DNA of 64,000 nt. It comes from Paracoccaceae bacterium. GTDB lineage: Bacteria > Pseudomonadota > Alphaproteobacteria > Rhodobacterales > Rhodobacteraceae. Position 1 is the stretch's first letter. Each line of letters begins with the position of its first letter. The stretch covers positions 7,975-71,974 of the forward strand of contig JAFIEC010000418.1 in assembly GCA_020832725.1 (NCBI GenBank), in the 5' to 3' direction. A program made the position numbers and the translations under genes. Positions 54,183 to 63,340 of the stretch are shown one piece after another. The notes under the pieces were generated by a model. The model was given only the letters and a program-made list of their open reading frames with translations, ran no database searches and was not told where the DNA came from.

Positions 54183-54238
54183 GCCGCGCGGCGGGTGCGG
54201 GGCGTCCGGAGGCGGGGGCCGCGCGCGCTCAGGTGCCT

Positions 54239-54281
54239 GCCGCCGAGGGGTGGCAGGCACGCAGGGCACCCCGTCGGCGGC
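54239..54281. terminator. Inverted repeat between DUF2793 gene and gamma-glutamyltransferase gene
   Basis: GCCGCCGAGGGGT (54239-54251) pairs with ACCCCGTCGGCGGC (54268-54281), with one bulged base. It lies in the 106-base gap between convergent genes. There is no T-run, so it is only a possible bidirectional terminator. Confidence 0.4.
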
Positions 54282-54288
54282 CGGTGGG

Positions 54289-55866
54289 TCAGTAGCCGAT
54301 GGCGCAGCCGTCCTTGCGCGGGTCCGAGGCGGCCTCGAGCACGCCGCTGTCATGCATCCAGATCGCCTGCGCCCCGCCGATGGGATCGGGCGCGCGCTGG
54401 ACCTTGTGGCCGCGTTCGGCCAGTCCGGCCAGCGTGCGCTCGGGGTAGGGCGATTCGATATTGAGCACCCCGTCCTCGGGGAAGGCGCGCGGCGCGTCGA
54501 TCGCAGCCTGCGGGTGCATGCCGAAATCCAGCAGGTTGGTGACGAACCGCGCATGCCCGCAGGCCTGATAGGGCCCGCCCATGACGCCGAAGGGCATGAC
54601 CAGCCGCCCTTCATGGCGCAGCATGGCCGGGATGATCGTATGCATCGGGCGCTTGCCGGGCGCCATCTCGTTCGGATGACCATCGGCAAGCGTGAACCCG
54701 GCCCCGCGGTTCTGCAGCATGATGCCGAATTTCTCGGACGCGATGCCCGAGCCGAAGGGGTGGAAGATCGAATAGATGAACGAAACCGCCATGCGGTCGC
54801 GATCCACCACGGTCAGATACACGGTCTCGCGGTGCACCGCTTCGGAGAGCGGCGCCGGGTCGGCCATGGCGCGGGCCGGATCGATCAGCGCGGCCAGGGC
54901 GGCGGCGGTTTCGGGGGCGAGCATGTGCTCCAGCCGCGTGCAATGGTCCGGATCGGCGAGGATGCGGTCGCGCGCGTCATAGCCGAGCTTCGTCGCCTCG
55001 GCTTCGAGATGCGTGCGCTCGGGGCCGAACGGGTCCATGGCCGCAAGGTCGAAGTGCTTGAGGATGTTGAGGATCAGCATCGCGGTCGCGCCCTGACCGT
55101 TGGGCGCGTGTTCCAGCAGTTCGAACCCCTGATAGTCGCTGGCGATGGGGTCGCCCCAGGTGCAGCTTGTGGCCGCCATGTCGTCGAGCGTATGCCAGCC
55201 GCCCAGGCCCTGCAGCGTGTCGATCACGTCAGCCGCGACCTCGCCCTCGTAGAAGGCCGCGCGTCCGTCGCGTGCGATCCGGCGCAGCACCTCGGCCTGC
55301 CCCGGCGCGCGAAAGACATGGCCGGGTTTCGGTGCCTTGCCGCCGGGCAGGTGCAGATCGCGCGCGCGCCCCTGCAGGTGGTCGGATTGCAGCGCCCAGT
55401 CGCGGGCCACGCGCGGGGCGACGGGGATGCCTTCGTCGGCATAGCGGATGGCGGCGGCGAAAACCTGGTCCAGCGCCATGGTCCCGTGATCGGCGGCGAG
55501 AGCGCAGAAGGCATCGACCGCGCCCGGGATGGTCACGGCGGCGGGATCGTTCAGGGGCACCGCCGTGTGCCCCGCCGCGCGCAGTGCGCCCGCCGAGGCC
55601 CCGGCTGCGGCGCGGCCCGAGCCGTTCAGCGCGCGCACGGTTTCGGACCCGGCGGGCTTGATGAGCACGAAACAGTCGCCGCCCAGCGCGCACATGTGTG
55701 GTTCGGCCACCCCCAGCACGGCAGCCGCGGCCAGGGCCGCATCGACGGCATTGCCGCCGGCCTTGAGAATGTCCACCGCCGCGCCGGCGGCCAGCGGGTG
55801 CGAGGTCGCGCAGACCCCGTTCGTGGCAAAGACGGCCGATCGGCCCGGTGTGTCGAAGTCGCGCAT
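54289..55866 (-). CDS. Gamma-glutamyltransferase family protein (YwrD-like)
   Basis: Self-processing N-terminal-nucleophile hydrolase, 525 aa. The ATG is preceded by GAGGGAGGAAGAG. The opening MRDFDTPGRSAVFATNGVCATSHPLAA precedes GVAEPHMCALGGDCFVL. The cleavage/nucleophile threonine is in HRETVYLTVVDRDRMAVSF, followed by GPFGSG-like HPFGSGI and NEMAPGKRPMHTIIPAML. The TVYLTVVD form (rather than TTHYSVVD) matches the YwrD-like branch, whose substrates are poorly known. No export signal is obvious, so it may be cytosolic. Confidence 0.85.
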   Translation of the reverse strand: MRDFDTPGRSAVFATNGVCATSHPLAAGAAVDILKAGGNAVDAALAAAAVLGVAEPHMCALGGDCFVLIKPAGSETVRALNGSGRAAAGASAGALRAAGHTAVPLNDPAAVTIPGAVDAFCALAADHGTMALDQVFAAAIRYADEGIPVAPRVARDWALQSDHLQGRARDLHLPGGKAPKPGHVFRAPGQAEVLRRIARDGRAAFYEGEVAADVIDTLQGLGGWHTLDDMAATSCTWGDPIASDYQGFELLEHAPNGQGATAMLILNILKHFDLAAMDPFGPERTHLEAEATKLGYDARDRILADPDHCTRLEHMLAPETAAALAALIDPARAMADPAPLSEAVHRETVYLTVVDRDRMAVSFIYSIFHPFGSGIASEKFGIMLQNRGAGFTLADGHPNEMAPGKRPMHTIIPAMLRHEGRLVMPFGVMGGPYQACGHARFVTNLLDFGMHPQAAIDAPRAFPEDGVLNIESPYPERTLAGLAERGHKVQRAPDPIGGAQAIWMHDSGVLEAASDPRKDGCAIGY

Positions 55867-56008
55867 CTCTTCCTCCCTCGCGGCGCATCCCGCCGAACGC
55901 GGCGACCCTAGAGCGTGGCGCGGGGATTGACCAGAGGGGCGCGCGGGTCTGGCGAAGCGCCCGGCCATGCGCTAGAGGGAAGGCCGGACAGCAGCGGGAA
56001 CGGCAGAC

Positions 56009-57745
56009 ATGGCGCGCATTCTCATCACCTCGGCGCTTCCCTATATCAACGGGATCAAGCATCTGGGCAATCTGGTCGGCAGTCAATTGCCCGCCGACCT
56101 CTATGCCCGATACATGCGCGCGCGCGGCCACGAGGTCATGTTCATCTGCGCCACGGACGAGCACGGCACCCCTGCCGAGCTGGCCGCCGCCAAGGCGGGC
56201 GAAGAGGTGTCGGCCTATTGCGCGCGGATGCACGCGGTGCAGGCGGAGCTGGCGCGCGGCTTCGGGCTGAGCTTCGATCATTTCGGGCGTTCCTCCAGCC
56301 CGCAGAACCGCGACCTCACGCAGCATCTTGCGGCGCGGCTGGCCAAGGCCGGGCTGATCGAGCAGGTCAGCGAAAGCCAGGTTTATTCGCCCGCCGACGG
56401 ACGGTTCCTGCCCGACCGCTACATCACCGGCACCTGCCCGGCCTGCGGCTACGAGAATGCGCGCGGGGATCAGTGCGAGAACTGCACCAAGCAGCTTGAC
56501 CCCACCGACCTGATCAACCCGCGCTCGGCGATTTCGGGCGCGACCGATCTGGAAGTGCGCGCGACGCGGCATCTGTTCCTGCGCCAGTCGGCACTGCGCG
56601 CGCGGCTGGATGCGTGGATCGACAGCCAGCAGGGCTGGCCGGTGCTGACCACCTCGATCGCGAAGAAATGGCTGCATGATGGTGACGGGTTGCAGGACCG
56701 CGGCATCACCCGTGATCTGGACTGGGGCATCCCGGTCCAGTTCGACGGCGCGCCCTGGGAGGGCATGGAGGACAAGGTCTTCTACGTCTGGTTCGATGCG
56801 CCCATCGAATACATCGCCGCCACCGCCGAATGGGCCGAAGCGCAGGGGCTGAGTGATGCCGCCTGGCGGCGCTGGTGGCGGACGGATGCGGGCGCCGACG
56901 ATGTCCGTTACGTCCAGTTCATGGGCAAGGACAACGTGCCCTTCCACACGCTGAGCTTCCCGGCCACCCTGATTGGCGCCAATTTCGACGGGACGGAGCC
57001 GTGGAAGCTGGTGGATTACATCAAGTCCTTCAACTACCTGAACTATGACGGCGGGCAGTTCAGCACCTCGCAGGGGCGGGGCGTGTTCATGGACCAGGCG
57101 CTGGAAATCCTGCCGGGCGACTACTGGCGCTGGTGGCTGCTGAGCCACGCGCCCGAAAGCAGCGATTCGGAATTCACCTGGGAGAATTTCCAGGCCGGGG
57201 TGAACAAGGATCTGGCCGATGTGCTGGGCAATCTGGTCAGCCGCGTGACCAAGTTCTGTCGGTCGAAGTTCGGCGAAACGGTGCCCGAGGGTGGCGCGCC
57301 CGGCGCGCGCGAGGCGGCGCTGCGGGCGGCGCTGGAGGGGCGGCTGCGCGCCTACGAGCGGCACATGGAGGCGATGGAGGTGCGCAAGTCGGCGGCGGAA
57401 TTGCGCGCGCTCTGGGTGCTGGGCAACGAGTATCTGCAGGAGGCCGCGCCCTGGGCCGCGTTCAAGAACGATCCGGCGCAGGCGGCCATGCAGATCCGGC
57501 TGGCGCTGAACCTGATCCGGGTCTACGCGGTGATCTCGCAGCCGTTCATCCCGGACGCGGCGGCGCGGATCATGGCGGCGCTGGGGTCCGGGGACTGGTC
57601 CTGGCCCGATGATCTGGCGGGCGCGCTCGAGGTGCTGCCCCCGGGGCAGGGGTTCATGGTGCCCGACGTGCTGTTCGCCAAGATCGGTGACGAGCAGCGC
57701 GCCGAATGGGCGGCGCGGTTCTCGGGGCAGCGCGCCGAGGCGTGA
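56009..57745 (+). CDS. metG: Methionyl-tRNA synthetase
   Basis: Class I aminoacyl-tRNA synthetase, 578 aa. The HIGH-type motif is in PYINGIKHLGNLVGSQLPADLYARY. The zinc knuckle is CPACGYENARGDQCENC. The tRNA and catalytic core includes FYVWFDAPIEYI. The KMSKS-like loop reads GGQFSTSQGRGVFMD. Relatives usually have KFSTS or KMSKS here, so the first lysine is a glutamine. DYWRWWLLSHAPESSDSEFTW and an anticodon-binding helical domain follow. It charges initiator and elongator tRNA-Met. No second metG is visible in the window. Confidence 0.94.
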   Translation: MARILITSALPYINGIKHLGNLVGSQLPADLYARYMRARGHEVMFICATDEHGTPAELAAAKAGEEVSAYCARMHAVQAELARGFGLSFDHFGRSSSPQNRDLTQHLAARLAKAGLIEQVSESQVYSPADGRFLPDRYITGTCPACGYENARGDQCENCTKQLDPTDLINPRSAISGATDLEVRATRHLFLRQSALRARLDAWIDSQQGWPVLTTSIAKKWLHDGDGLQDRGITRDLDWGIPVQFDGAPWEGMEDKVFYVWFDAPIEYIAATAEWAEAQGLSDAAWRRWWRTDAGADDVRYVQFMGKDNVPFHTLSFPATLIGANFDGTEPWKLVDYIKSFNYLNYDGGQFSTSQGRGVFMDQALEILPGDYWRWWLLSHAPESSDSEFTWENFQAGVNKDLADVLGNLVSRVTKFCRSKFGETVPEGGAPGAREAALRAALEGRLRAYERHMEAMEVRKSAAELRALWVLGNEYLQEAAPWAAFKNDPAQAAMQIRLALNLIRVYAVISQPFIPDAAARIMAALGSGDWSWPDDLAGALEVLPPGQGFMVPDVLFAKIGDEQRAEWAARFSGQRAEA

Positions 57746-57772
57746 GGCGGGCGCCGGCCGACAGGCGGGAAA

Positions 57773-57823
57773 GCGCCTGCGGGCCGTGCCCCACCCACCC
57801 GCCCCAGCACGCCCCGCAGGCGC
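57773..57823 (+). repeat. Palindromic C-tract-loop element, copy 5
   Basis: Arms GCGCCTGCGGG (57773-57783) and CCCGCAGGCGC (57813-57823) pair perfectly, with an inner GTGC/GCAC stem. The loop includes the exact 15-base core CCACCCACCCGCCCC (57791-57805). No clear second hairpin. It lies just upstream of the 85-aa gene and just after the metG stop. Confidence 0.88.
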
Positions 57824-57856
57824 CGGTTTCCTGATCCGGGACGGAGGAAAAGCACC

Positions 57857-58114
57857 ATGTTCACCATCGAGCACGATTTCGACGCCACCGTCATCACCCT
57901 TGTGGACGAAGGCACCGACAAGGGCGTTCCCCTGCAGGAGGACGTTGTGGTCAACGCCTTCGAGGACTGCGTGACGGTGACCCAGTACGACCCGCGCGAG
58001 GACCGCGAACAGCGGATCACGCTGTCCGTGGCGCAATTGCGCGATCTTGGCGCGGCGCTGAACCTGCCGGAAGGGGTCTATCGGCTGCGCCGTCCGGGGC
58101 GCGGCAAGGACTGA
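57857..58114 (+). CDS. Small conserved hypothetical protein
   Basis: A convincing small gene of 85 codons: ACGGAGGAAAAG precedes the ATG. The protein reads MFTIEHDFDATVITLVDEGTD, then EDCVTVTQYDPREDREQRITLSVAQLRDL, and ends with a basic tail. It looks like a soluble mixed alpha/beta fold. I think it is conserved in Rhodobacteraceae but cannot name a family. It is bracketed by two inverted copies of the palindromic repeat (57773-57823 and 58130-58179). Confidence 0.75.
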   Translation: MFTIEHDFDATVITLVDEGTDKGVPLQEDVVVNAFEDCVTVTQYDPREDREQRITLSVAQLRDLGAALNLPEGVYRLRRPGRGKD

Positions 58115-58129
58115 CCCACAGCGCGCGCG

Positions 58130-58179
58130 GCGCCCTCGGGGCGTGCGGGGGCGGGGGAGCGGGCACGCCCCGCAGGCGC
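58130..58179 (-). repeat. Palindromic G-tract-loop element, copy 6
   Basis: Arms of 17 bases (58130-58146 and 58163-58179, two mismatches) enclose two G5 tracts and a short G tract (58147-58162). The right arm CCCGCAGGCGC equals that of copy 5, in opposite orientation of the core. With only three full G tracts it is the weakest quadruplex match. Confidence 0.8.
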
Positions 58180-58208
58180 TTTTCGGGCACGCCCCGGGGT
58201 GGTGGCGC

Positions 58209-58490
58209 TCACGCCCCGCGCCCGGCAATCCGCGCATTGCGCCCGCCGCGCCGCGCGCCGCCGACCGCGCGCGGGGCAAGACCGGCGCGCAGCAGCGCGG
58301 TCATCGGATGGTCCGGGGCGGTTGCGCCATACTCGGCCAGCAGGCGCGTCAGCGCCGAATCGGGGTCCGCGCCCGCGGGCAGGCTGAGCGCCCAGTCGAT
58401 CAGGATCGACCGGCATTCGGCGTCCGTGATCCCGTCGATGCGATAGCTTTCGCGGATCAGCCCCTTGGGGTCGGCGGTCTGAAGCTCCAT
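58209..58490 (-). CDS. Small conserved hypothetical protein
   Basis: A 93-codon frame reading MELQTADPKGLIRESYRIDGITDAECRSILIDWALSL, then TRLLAEYGATAPDHPMTALLRAGL and an Arg/Gly-rich tail. A similar small protein occurs in many Rhodobacterales, as I recall, but no function is known. It lies just beyond the glnE 3' end, on the same strand, 60 bases downstream. It could be read by transcripts passing the end of glnE. Confidence 0.65.
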   Translation of the reverse strand: MELQTADPKGLIRESYRIDGITDAECRSILIDWALSLPAGADPDSALTRLLAEYGATAPDHPMTALLRAGLAPRAVGGARRGGRNARIAGRGA

Positions 58491-58550
58491 GCGCGATACC
58501 CGGTCCCTGGCGGCGTGGCCTGTCTGCCACGCGCGCCAGCATTGGCGCAG

Positions 58551-61343
58551 TCAGTCGCCGCTGTCCAGAAGTTCCGTCACCGCTGCCGCTGCCGCCGCGC
58601 AGCGCGCGGCCAGTGCCTCGGCCAGCGCCTCCAGCGTGTCGCACCCGGTTTCCCGCAGGATCAGCGCCCGCCCGCCTTCGCCCAGCGCCTCCATCCGGCC
58701 CAGGTCATCGGCCAGCAGGCGCCCGGCGCATTGCAGCCGCCAGCACAGGCGATAGGCGTCCAGCAGCGCGGCCTCGGCGGCCCCGTCCAGCACGCCCGCG
58801 CTGCGCCCGGCGCGCAACTGCGCCTCGGTCCGGTGCGCGTGGCTTCCCGCCAGCAGCGCGCAGGTCTGGGCGGCCAGTTCGATGTCCTGGATGCGCCCCG
58901 GCCCGTCCTTGGCGTTCCAGCGGCCATCGCCGGGCTTGGCTTCGGCCAGCCGGGCGCGCATTTCGGCCACATCGGCGCGCACGGTGGCGCCGCGCCCCTT
59001 TTCGGGCAGAAGCGCGCGGCGGAATTCCTCGACCTCGGCGCCCAGGTCGGTGCAGCCCGCCACCCTGCGCGCCCGGGTCAGGGCCAGATGCTCCCAGGTC
59101 CAGGCCTCGTTGCGCTGGTAGTTGCGGAACGATTCGAGCGCGGTTGCCACGGGCCCCTGCCGCCCCGAGGGACGCAGACGCATGTCCACCTCGTAAAGGC
59201 GCCCCTCGGCCATGGGGGCGGACAGCGCCGTGACGAAGGCCTGCGTCAGCCGCGCGTAATAGGGCCGCGCGGCCAGCGGGCGGCGGCCGTCCGAGTGCTC
59301 CACCCCCGCGGGGTCATAGATCACGATCAGATCAAGGTCCGAGGCCGCGTTCAGCCGTGCCGCGCCCAGCGACCCCATGCCGAAGACCACCGCCCCGCGT
59401 CCGGGCGGGGCGCCGTGCTTGCGGGCGAATTCGGCCACAACCTCGGGCCAGAGCGCGTTCAGCGTGGCCTCGGCCAGGTGCGCATACTGGCCGCCGGCCT
59501 CGAAGGCATCGATCAGCCCGCGCAGGTGATGCACGCCGATGCGGAAGTGCCATTCGCGCGCCCAGACCCGCGCCGCATCGAGCTTGCGCTCATAGTCATC
59601 GATCCCCGCCAGCCGGTCCGCCAGCGCCCGCGACAGCGCCGCCGTGCCGGGCCAGGGGGCGAAGAAATCGCCGCCGATCACCGCGTCCAGCACGCCCGCG
59701 TTGCGCGACAGATAGGCCGCCAGCCGGGGTGCGGTGGCGCAGATGTCCACGATCAGGTCGATCAGCGTGGGATTCGCCTCGAAGAGCGCGAAAAGCTGCA
59801 CCCCGGCTGGCAGGCCGCCCAGGAAGCGGTCGAACTGGATCAGCGCCTCGTCGGGGTTGGCGGCCTTGTGCAGGCGACGCAGCAATTCGGGGCGCAGGCG
59901 CTCGAAGATCTGTTGTGCGCGGGCGGAGCGCAGCGCTGCATAGGCGGGCCAGCCGGACACGATCCTGCGCGCGCTGTCCGAAAGCTCCGGCGCGGGGGCG
60001 GTGTCGGTGCCGGGGGCAAAGAAACCTTCGGTCAGTTCATGGACGCGCGCGAAGCGGGTCTTGACGCCGGCGCGCCAGGCGGCGGTATCGGCCGCGCCCA
60101 TGAAGCGGGCCAGACGGTCGAAGCCTTCGGGCGCGGTCGGCATGATCTGGGTCTGCGCATCCTGGACCATCTGCAGCCGGTGTTCGACCTCGCGGTGGTG
60201 GCGGTAGTTCTCGGTCAGTTCGTGGGCCACATCCTGCGGCACCCAGCCTTTCGCGGCCAGCGCGGCCAGCGCCTCGACAGTGCGCGGGCTGCGCAACTCC
60301 GGGTCACGCCCCCCGGCGATGATCTGGCGGGTCTGGGTGAAGAATTCGATCTCGCGGATGCCGCCCCGGCCCAGCTTGACGTTGTGACCCTCCAGCGTAA
60401 GCGCCCCGCCCAGCCCCTTGTGCTCGCGGATGCGCAGGCGCATGTCGTGGGCGTCCTGGATGGCGGCGAAATCCAGATGACGGCGCCAGACGAAGGGGAT
60501 GAGCGTGTCCAGAAACCGCTGCCCGGCGTCCAGATCACCCGCGCAGGGGCGCGCCTTGATATAGGCCGCGCGCTCCCAGGTCCGGCCCAGCGACTCGTAA
60601 TAGCGTTCGGCGGCTTCCATCGACAGGCAGACGGGCGTCACCGATGGATCGGGGCGCAGCCGCAGGTCGGTGCGGAATACATAGCCATCGCCTGTATGGT
60701 CCGAGAGCAGCGCGCACATCTTGCGGGTGGCGCGGATGAAGGCGGCGCGGGCGTCGTGGTAATCGGCGTCACTGAAGCGAGTTTCGTCGAACAGGCAGAT
60801 CAGGTCGATATCCGAGGAATAGTTGAGCTCGCGCGCGCCCATCTTGCCCATGGCCAGCACCACCATGCCGGCGCCGGTGGCGGCGTCTTCAGGGGCGGCG
60901 CCGGGCAGCTTGCCGCGCCGGATCTCATGGGCCAGCGCGTCGGTCAGCGCGGCCTGCGTGACGGCATCGGCCAGATCGCTCAGGGCTCCGGTGAGCGCCT
61001 CGAGCGACCAGATGCCACCCAGATCGGCCAGCGCGGCGATCAGCGCGACCCGACGCTTGGCCTGCCGCAGCCGCGGGGCGAGCGGCTCATCGGACGATTC
61101 GGCCAGTGCGGCGAGTTCACCGGCCACGGCGACGTCCGGCCCGGCGTCCAGCGCGCGCGGGAGCCAGGCAGCCTCGCGCGTCATCAGCGTTTTAAGATAG
61201 GGGCTGCACCCGGCGGTCCCGGCGACCAGGTCGCCCAACTCGGCGGACAGTTCCGGGAAGAGCGCCCGTGCCTCGTCTCCTGCGGCACGGTCATGGGGCA
61301 GGGGGCAGCGGGTCAGGCCGTTGAAACTAGGGGTCTGCGTCAT
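58551..61343 (-). CDS. glnE: Glutamine synthetase adenylyltransferase/deadenylyltransferase
   Basis: Bifunctional enzyme, 930 aa, that adenylylates and deadenylylates glutamine synthetase to match nitrogen supply. The N-terminal nucleotidyltransferase domain has GKMGARELNYSSDIDLICLF and the C-terminal one has GMGSLGAARLNAASDLDLIVIYD; both have the DxD metal pair. Between them are HRLQMVQDAQTQ and a helical regulatory region. PII protein control is the family rule; glnB is not in this window. It is divergent in position from no regulator and stands alone on the minus strand. Confidence 0.95.
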   Translation of the reverse strand: MTQTPSFNGLTRCPLPHDRAAGDEARALFPELSAELGDLVAGTAGCSPYLKTLMTREAAWLPRALDAGPDVAVAGELAALAESSDEPLAPRLRQAKRRVALIAALADLGGIWSLEALTGALSDLADAVTQAALTDALAHEIRRGKLPGAAPEDAATGAGMVVLAMGKMGARELNYSSDIDLICLFDETRFSDADYHDARAAFIRATRKMCALLSDHTGDGYVFRTDLRLRPDPSVTPVCLSMEAAERYYESLGRTWERAAYIKARPCAGDLDAGQRFLDTLIPFVWRRHLDFAAIQDAHDMRLRIREHKGLGGALTLEGHNVKLGRGGIREIEFFTQTRQIIAGGRDPELRSPRTVEALAALAAKGWVPQDVAHELTENYRHHREVEHRLQMVQDAQTQIMPTAPEGFDRLARFMGAADTAAWRAGVKTRFARVHELTEGFFAPGTDTAPAPELSDSARRIVSGWPAYAALRSARAQQIFERLRPELLRRLHKAANPDEALIQFDRFLGGLPAGVQLFALFEANPTLIDLIVDICATAPRLAAYLSRNAGVLDAVIGGDFFAPWPGTAALSRALADRLAGIDDYERKLDAARVWAREWHFRIGVHHLRGLIDAFEAGGQYAHLAEATLNALWPEVVAEFARKHGAPPGRGAVVFGMGSLGAARLNAASDLDLIVIYDPAGVEHSDGRRPLAARPYYARLTQAFVTALSAPMAEGRLYEVDMRLRPSGRQGPVATALESFRNYQRNEAWTWEHLALTRARRVAGCTDLGAEVEEFRRALLPEKGRGATVRADVAEMRARLAEAKPGDGRWNAKDGPGRIQDIELAAQTCALLAGSHAHRTEAQLRAGRSAGVLDGAAEAALLDAYRLCWRLQCAGRLLADDLGRMEALGEGGRALILRETGCDTLEALAEALAARCAAAAAAVTELLDSGD

Positions 61344-61394
61344 GGCCGCAGAGTGCGGCGCAGGGCGCTGGAAATCAACGCCTGGCGTGCAAGT

Positions 61395-62000
61395 TCAAGG
61401 AACCTGCGTTCCCAGCGAACAGCACCCGCTCAGCAGGGGCGCCGCAGGTCCCGGCATCCAGGCCACCGCCAGCCCGTAAAGCCGGTCGCTCATCCCGTCG
61501 GAACACTCCTGCGGGTGGACATAGGCCACGGCGCCACCCTCGGCCCGGATCATCCGGCGCAGGTCATCGTGCCCCATGGTGTCCTGCGCGATCTCCAGCG
61601 CAAAGCGCTCCTGATCCGCGCCCATCGATTCGTACAGCAGCACACCGTCGTCGTGGGTCAGTGACCAGAACGGCTCGGTTCCGAAGCAACGCAGCCCAAC
61701 GGGCAGGTTGTAATTGTCGATATGCACCCCGCGCGCCGCCATGTAGCGCATGAAGACCCAGCCGGTGCCTTCGGACCAGTTGATCCGGCCCCAGGTGCCG
61801 CGCGCGTCCAGCGCCGTCACCTCCACTCCGCGCAGGTCCGGCGCCAGCCCGCCGATGGCGGGGGCCTGCGCGGTAGGCTCGGTGCGGACGTTGAGCACAT
61901 CGTCGGCCGCCACGCCGGTCACGTCGAAAAGCTGCGGCAGCGGGTCCGCCGACGCCGGGGCGGTCAGCAGCGAAAGCACGGTGCAGAAAACCAGTCGCAT
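61395..62000 (-). CDS. SH3-domain exported protein
   Basis: Exported protein of 201 aa. The ATG has GGAGAG before it and gives the signal peptide MRLVFCTVLSLLTAPASADP. The rest is an SH3b-like domain: DVLNVRTEPTAQAPAIGGLAPD and WGRINWSEGTGWVFMRYM. A second half with LRCFGTEPFWSLTHDDGVLLYES and a C-terminal segment with two Cys residues follow; the second half matches the COG3650-type secreted domain (EPFW motif). It is probably periplasmic; function unknown. Convergent to nothing close; it follows the divergent aminotransferase gene. Confidence 0.8.
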   Translation of the reverse strand: MRLVFCTVLSLLTAPASADPLPQLFDVTGVAADDVLNVRTEPTAQAPAIGGLAPDLRGVEVTALDARGTWGRINWSEGTGWVFMRYMAARGVHIDNYNLPVGLRCFGTEPFWSLTHDDGVLLYESMGADQERFALEIAQDTMGHDDLRRMIRAEGGAVAYVHPQECSDGMSDRLYGLAVAWMPGPAAPLLSGCCSLGTQVP

Positions 62001-62143
62001 CGGTATCTCTCCGGTTGTGTGATCGCACGATACACGGATGGACTGCGCTGTCCAAACCACGGCTGCGCGACGGGGCTGCGCATTGTCACTGCCGCAGCTT
62101 GGGCGTAGTGTTGCGGGAACTCCGAAATCTGACAGGAAAAGGC

Positions 62144-63328
62144 ATGTTCGAAACCCTGACCCCGCCCGCCCCGGACAAGATCATTGCACTGATGGCGCAG
62201 TTCCGCGCCGACCCGCGCGAGGACAAGATCGATCTGGGCGTGGGTGTCTACAAGGACCCCGAGGGGCGCACGCCGGTCATGCGCGCCGTGCGCACCGCCG
62301 CCACCCGCGTGTGGGAGGCCGAGACCACCAAGGCCTATGTCGGCCTGGCCGGGGATGGCGCCTTCAACAGCGCCATGGCCCGCCTGGTGCTGGGGGATGC
62401 CCATGACCCCGCCCGCACCGCGTCGGTGGCCACGCCGGGCGGCACCGGCGCGATCCGCATCGCCGCCGAACTGATCCGCAACACCGCGCCCGATGCCCGG
62501 GTCTGGCTGTCCGATCCCACCTGGCCGAACCACCCGGCGATCCTGACATACCTCAACGTTCCGCAGGCGTCTTACCGCTATTTCGATGCCGCCACGGGGG
62601 CGGTGGATTTCGACGCGATGATGGCCGATCTGGCGGCGGTGCGGCGCGGCGATGTGGTGCTGCTGCATGGCTGCTGCCACAACCCCACGGGCGCCAACCT
62701 GACCGCCGATCAGTGGCAGGCGGTGGCCGACCTGCTGGCCGGGAAGGGGGCGCTGGCCTGGATCGACATCGCCTATCAGGGGTTCGGTGACGGGCTGGAG
62801 GCCGATGCCTTCGGCACCCGCCTGCTGGCGAAGCAACTGCCCGAGGTGCTGATCGCCGCGTCGTGCTCCAAGAATTTCGGCGTCTACCGCGAACGGGCGG
62901 GTGTGCTGATGGTGCTGTCGGACAAGGGCACCGACCGCGAGGTGGTGCAGGGCAACCTGAACACGCTCAACCGCGTGAACTATTCCTTTCCGCCGGACCA
63001 TGGCGCGCGGCTGGTCAGCACGGTGCTGGACAGCGACGACCTGCGCGCCGACTGGGCGGCGGAACTGGAGGATGTGCGCAACTCCATGCTGGGGCTGCGC
63101 ACGCAACTTGCGGACGAGTTGCGTCGTCTGACAAATTCCGACCGGTTCGATTTCATCGCCCGGCACCGTGGCATGTTCTCGCGCCTCGGGCTGTCGCCGG
63201 AGCAGGTGGCACGCCTGCGCGAGCAGCACGGCATCTACATGGTGGGCGATTCGCGCATCAACATCGCCGGGCTGAACCCGCAGAGCGTGCCGGTGCTGGC
63301 GCGCGCCATCGCGGCGCTGGACGGCTGA
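62144..63328 (+). CDS. Aromatic/aspartate aminotransferase (class I, TyrB/AspC type)
   Basis: PLP-dependent transaminase, 394 aa. The ATG has CAGGAAAAG upstream. Sequence follows the AspC/TyrB group: MFETLTPPAPDKIIALMAQFRADPREDKIDLGVGVYKD, LGDAHDPARTASVATPGGTGA, HGCCHNPTGANLT and the PLP lysine in ASCSKNFGVYRERAG. It interconverts aspartate (or aromatic amino acids) and 2-oxo acids. The exact substrate cannot be told from sequence alone. The gamma-carbonic-anhydrase-like gene starts 12 bases after its stop. Confidence 0.9.
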   Translation: MFETLTPPAPDKIIALMAQFRADPREDKIDLGVGVYKDPEGRTPVMRAVRTAATRVWEAETTKAYVGLAGDGAFNSAMARLVLGDAHDPARTASVATPGGTGAIRIAAELIRNTAPDARVWLSDPTWPNHPAILTYLNVPQASYRYFDAATGAVDFDAMMADLAAVRRGDVVLLHGCCHNPTGANLTADQWQAVADLLAGKGALAWIDIAYQGFGDGLEADAFGTRLLAKQLPEVLIAASCSKNFGVYRERAGVLMVLSDKGTDREVVQGNLNTLNRVNYSFPPDHGARLVSTVLDSDDLRADWAAELEDVRNSMLGLRTQLADELRRLTNSDRFDFIARHRGMFSRLGLSPEQVARLREQHGIYMVGDSRINIAGLNPQSVPVLARAIAALDG

Positions 63329-63340
63329 GGCAGGGCGCGG

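Noticed and set aside
58143..61664. Very long plus-strand open frame (over 1100 codons) opposite glnE
   Set aside because: It is an antisense shadow: high G+C makes stop codons rare opposite real genes. Glutamine synthetase adenylyltransferase on the other strand has all its motifs.
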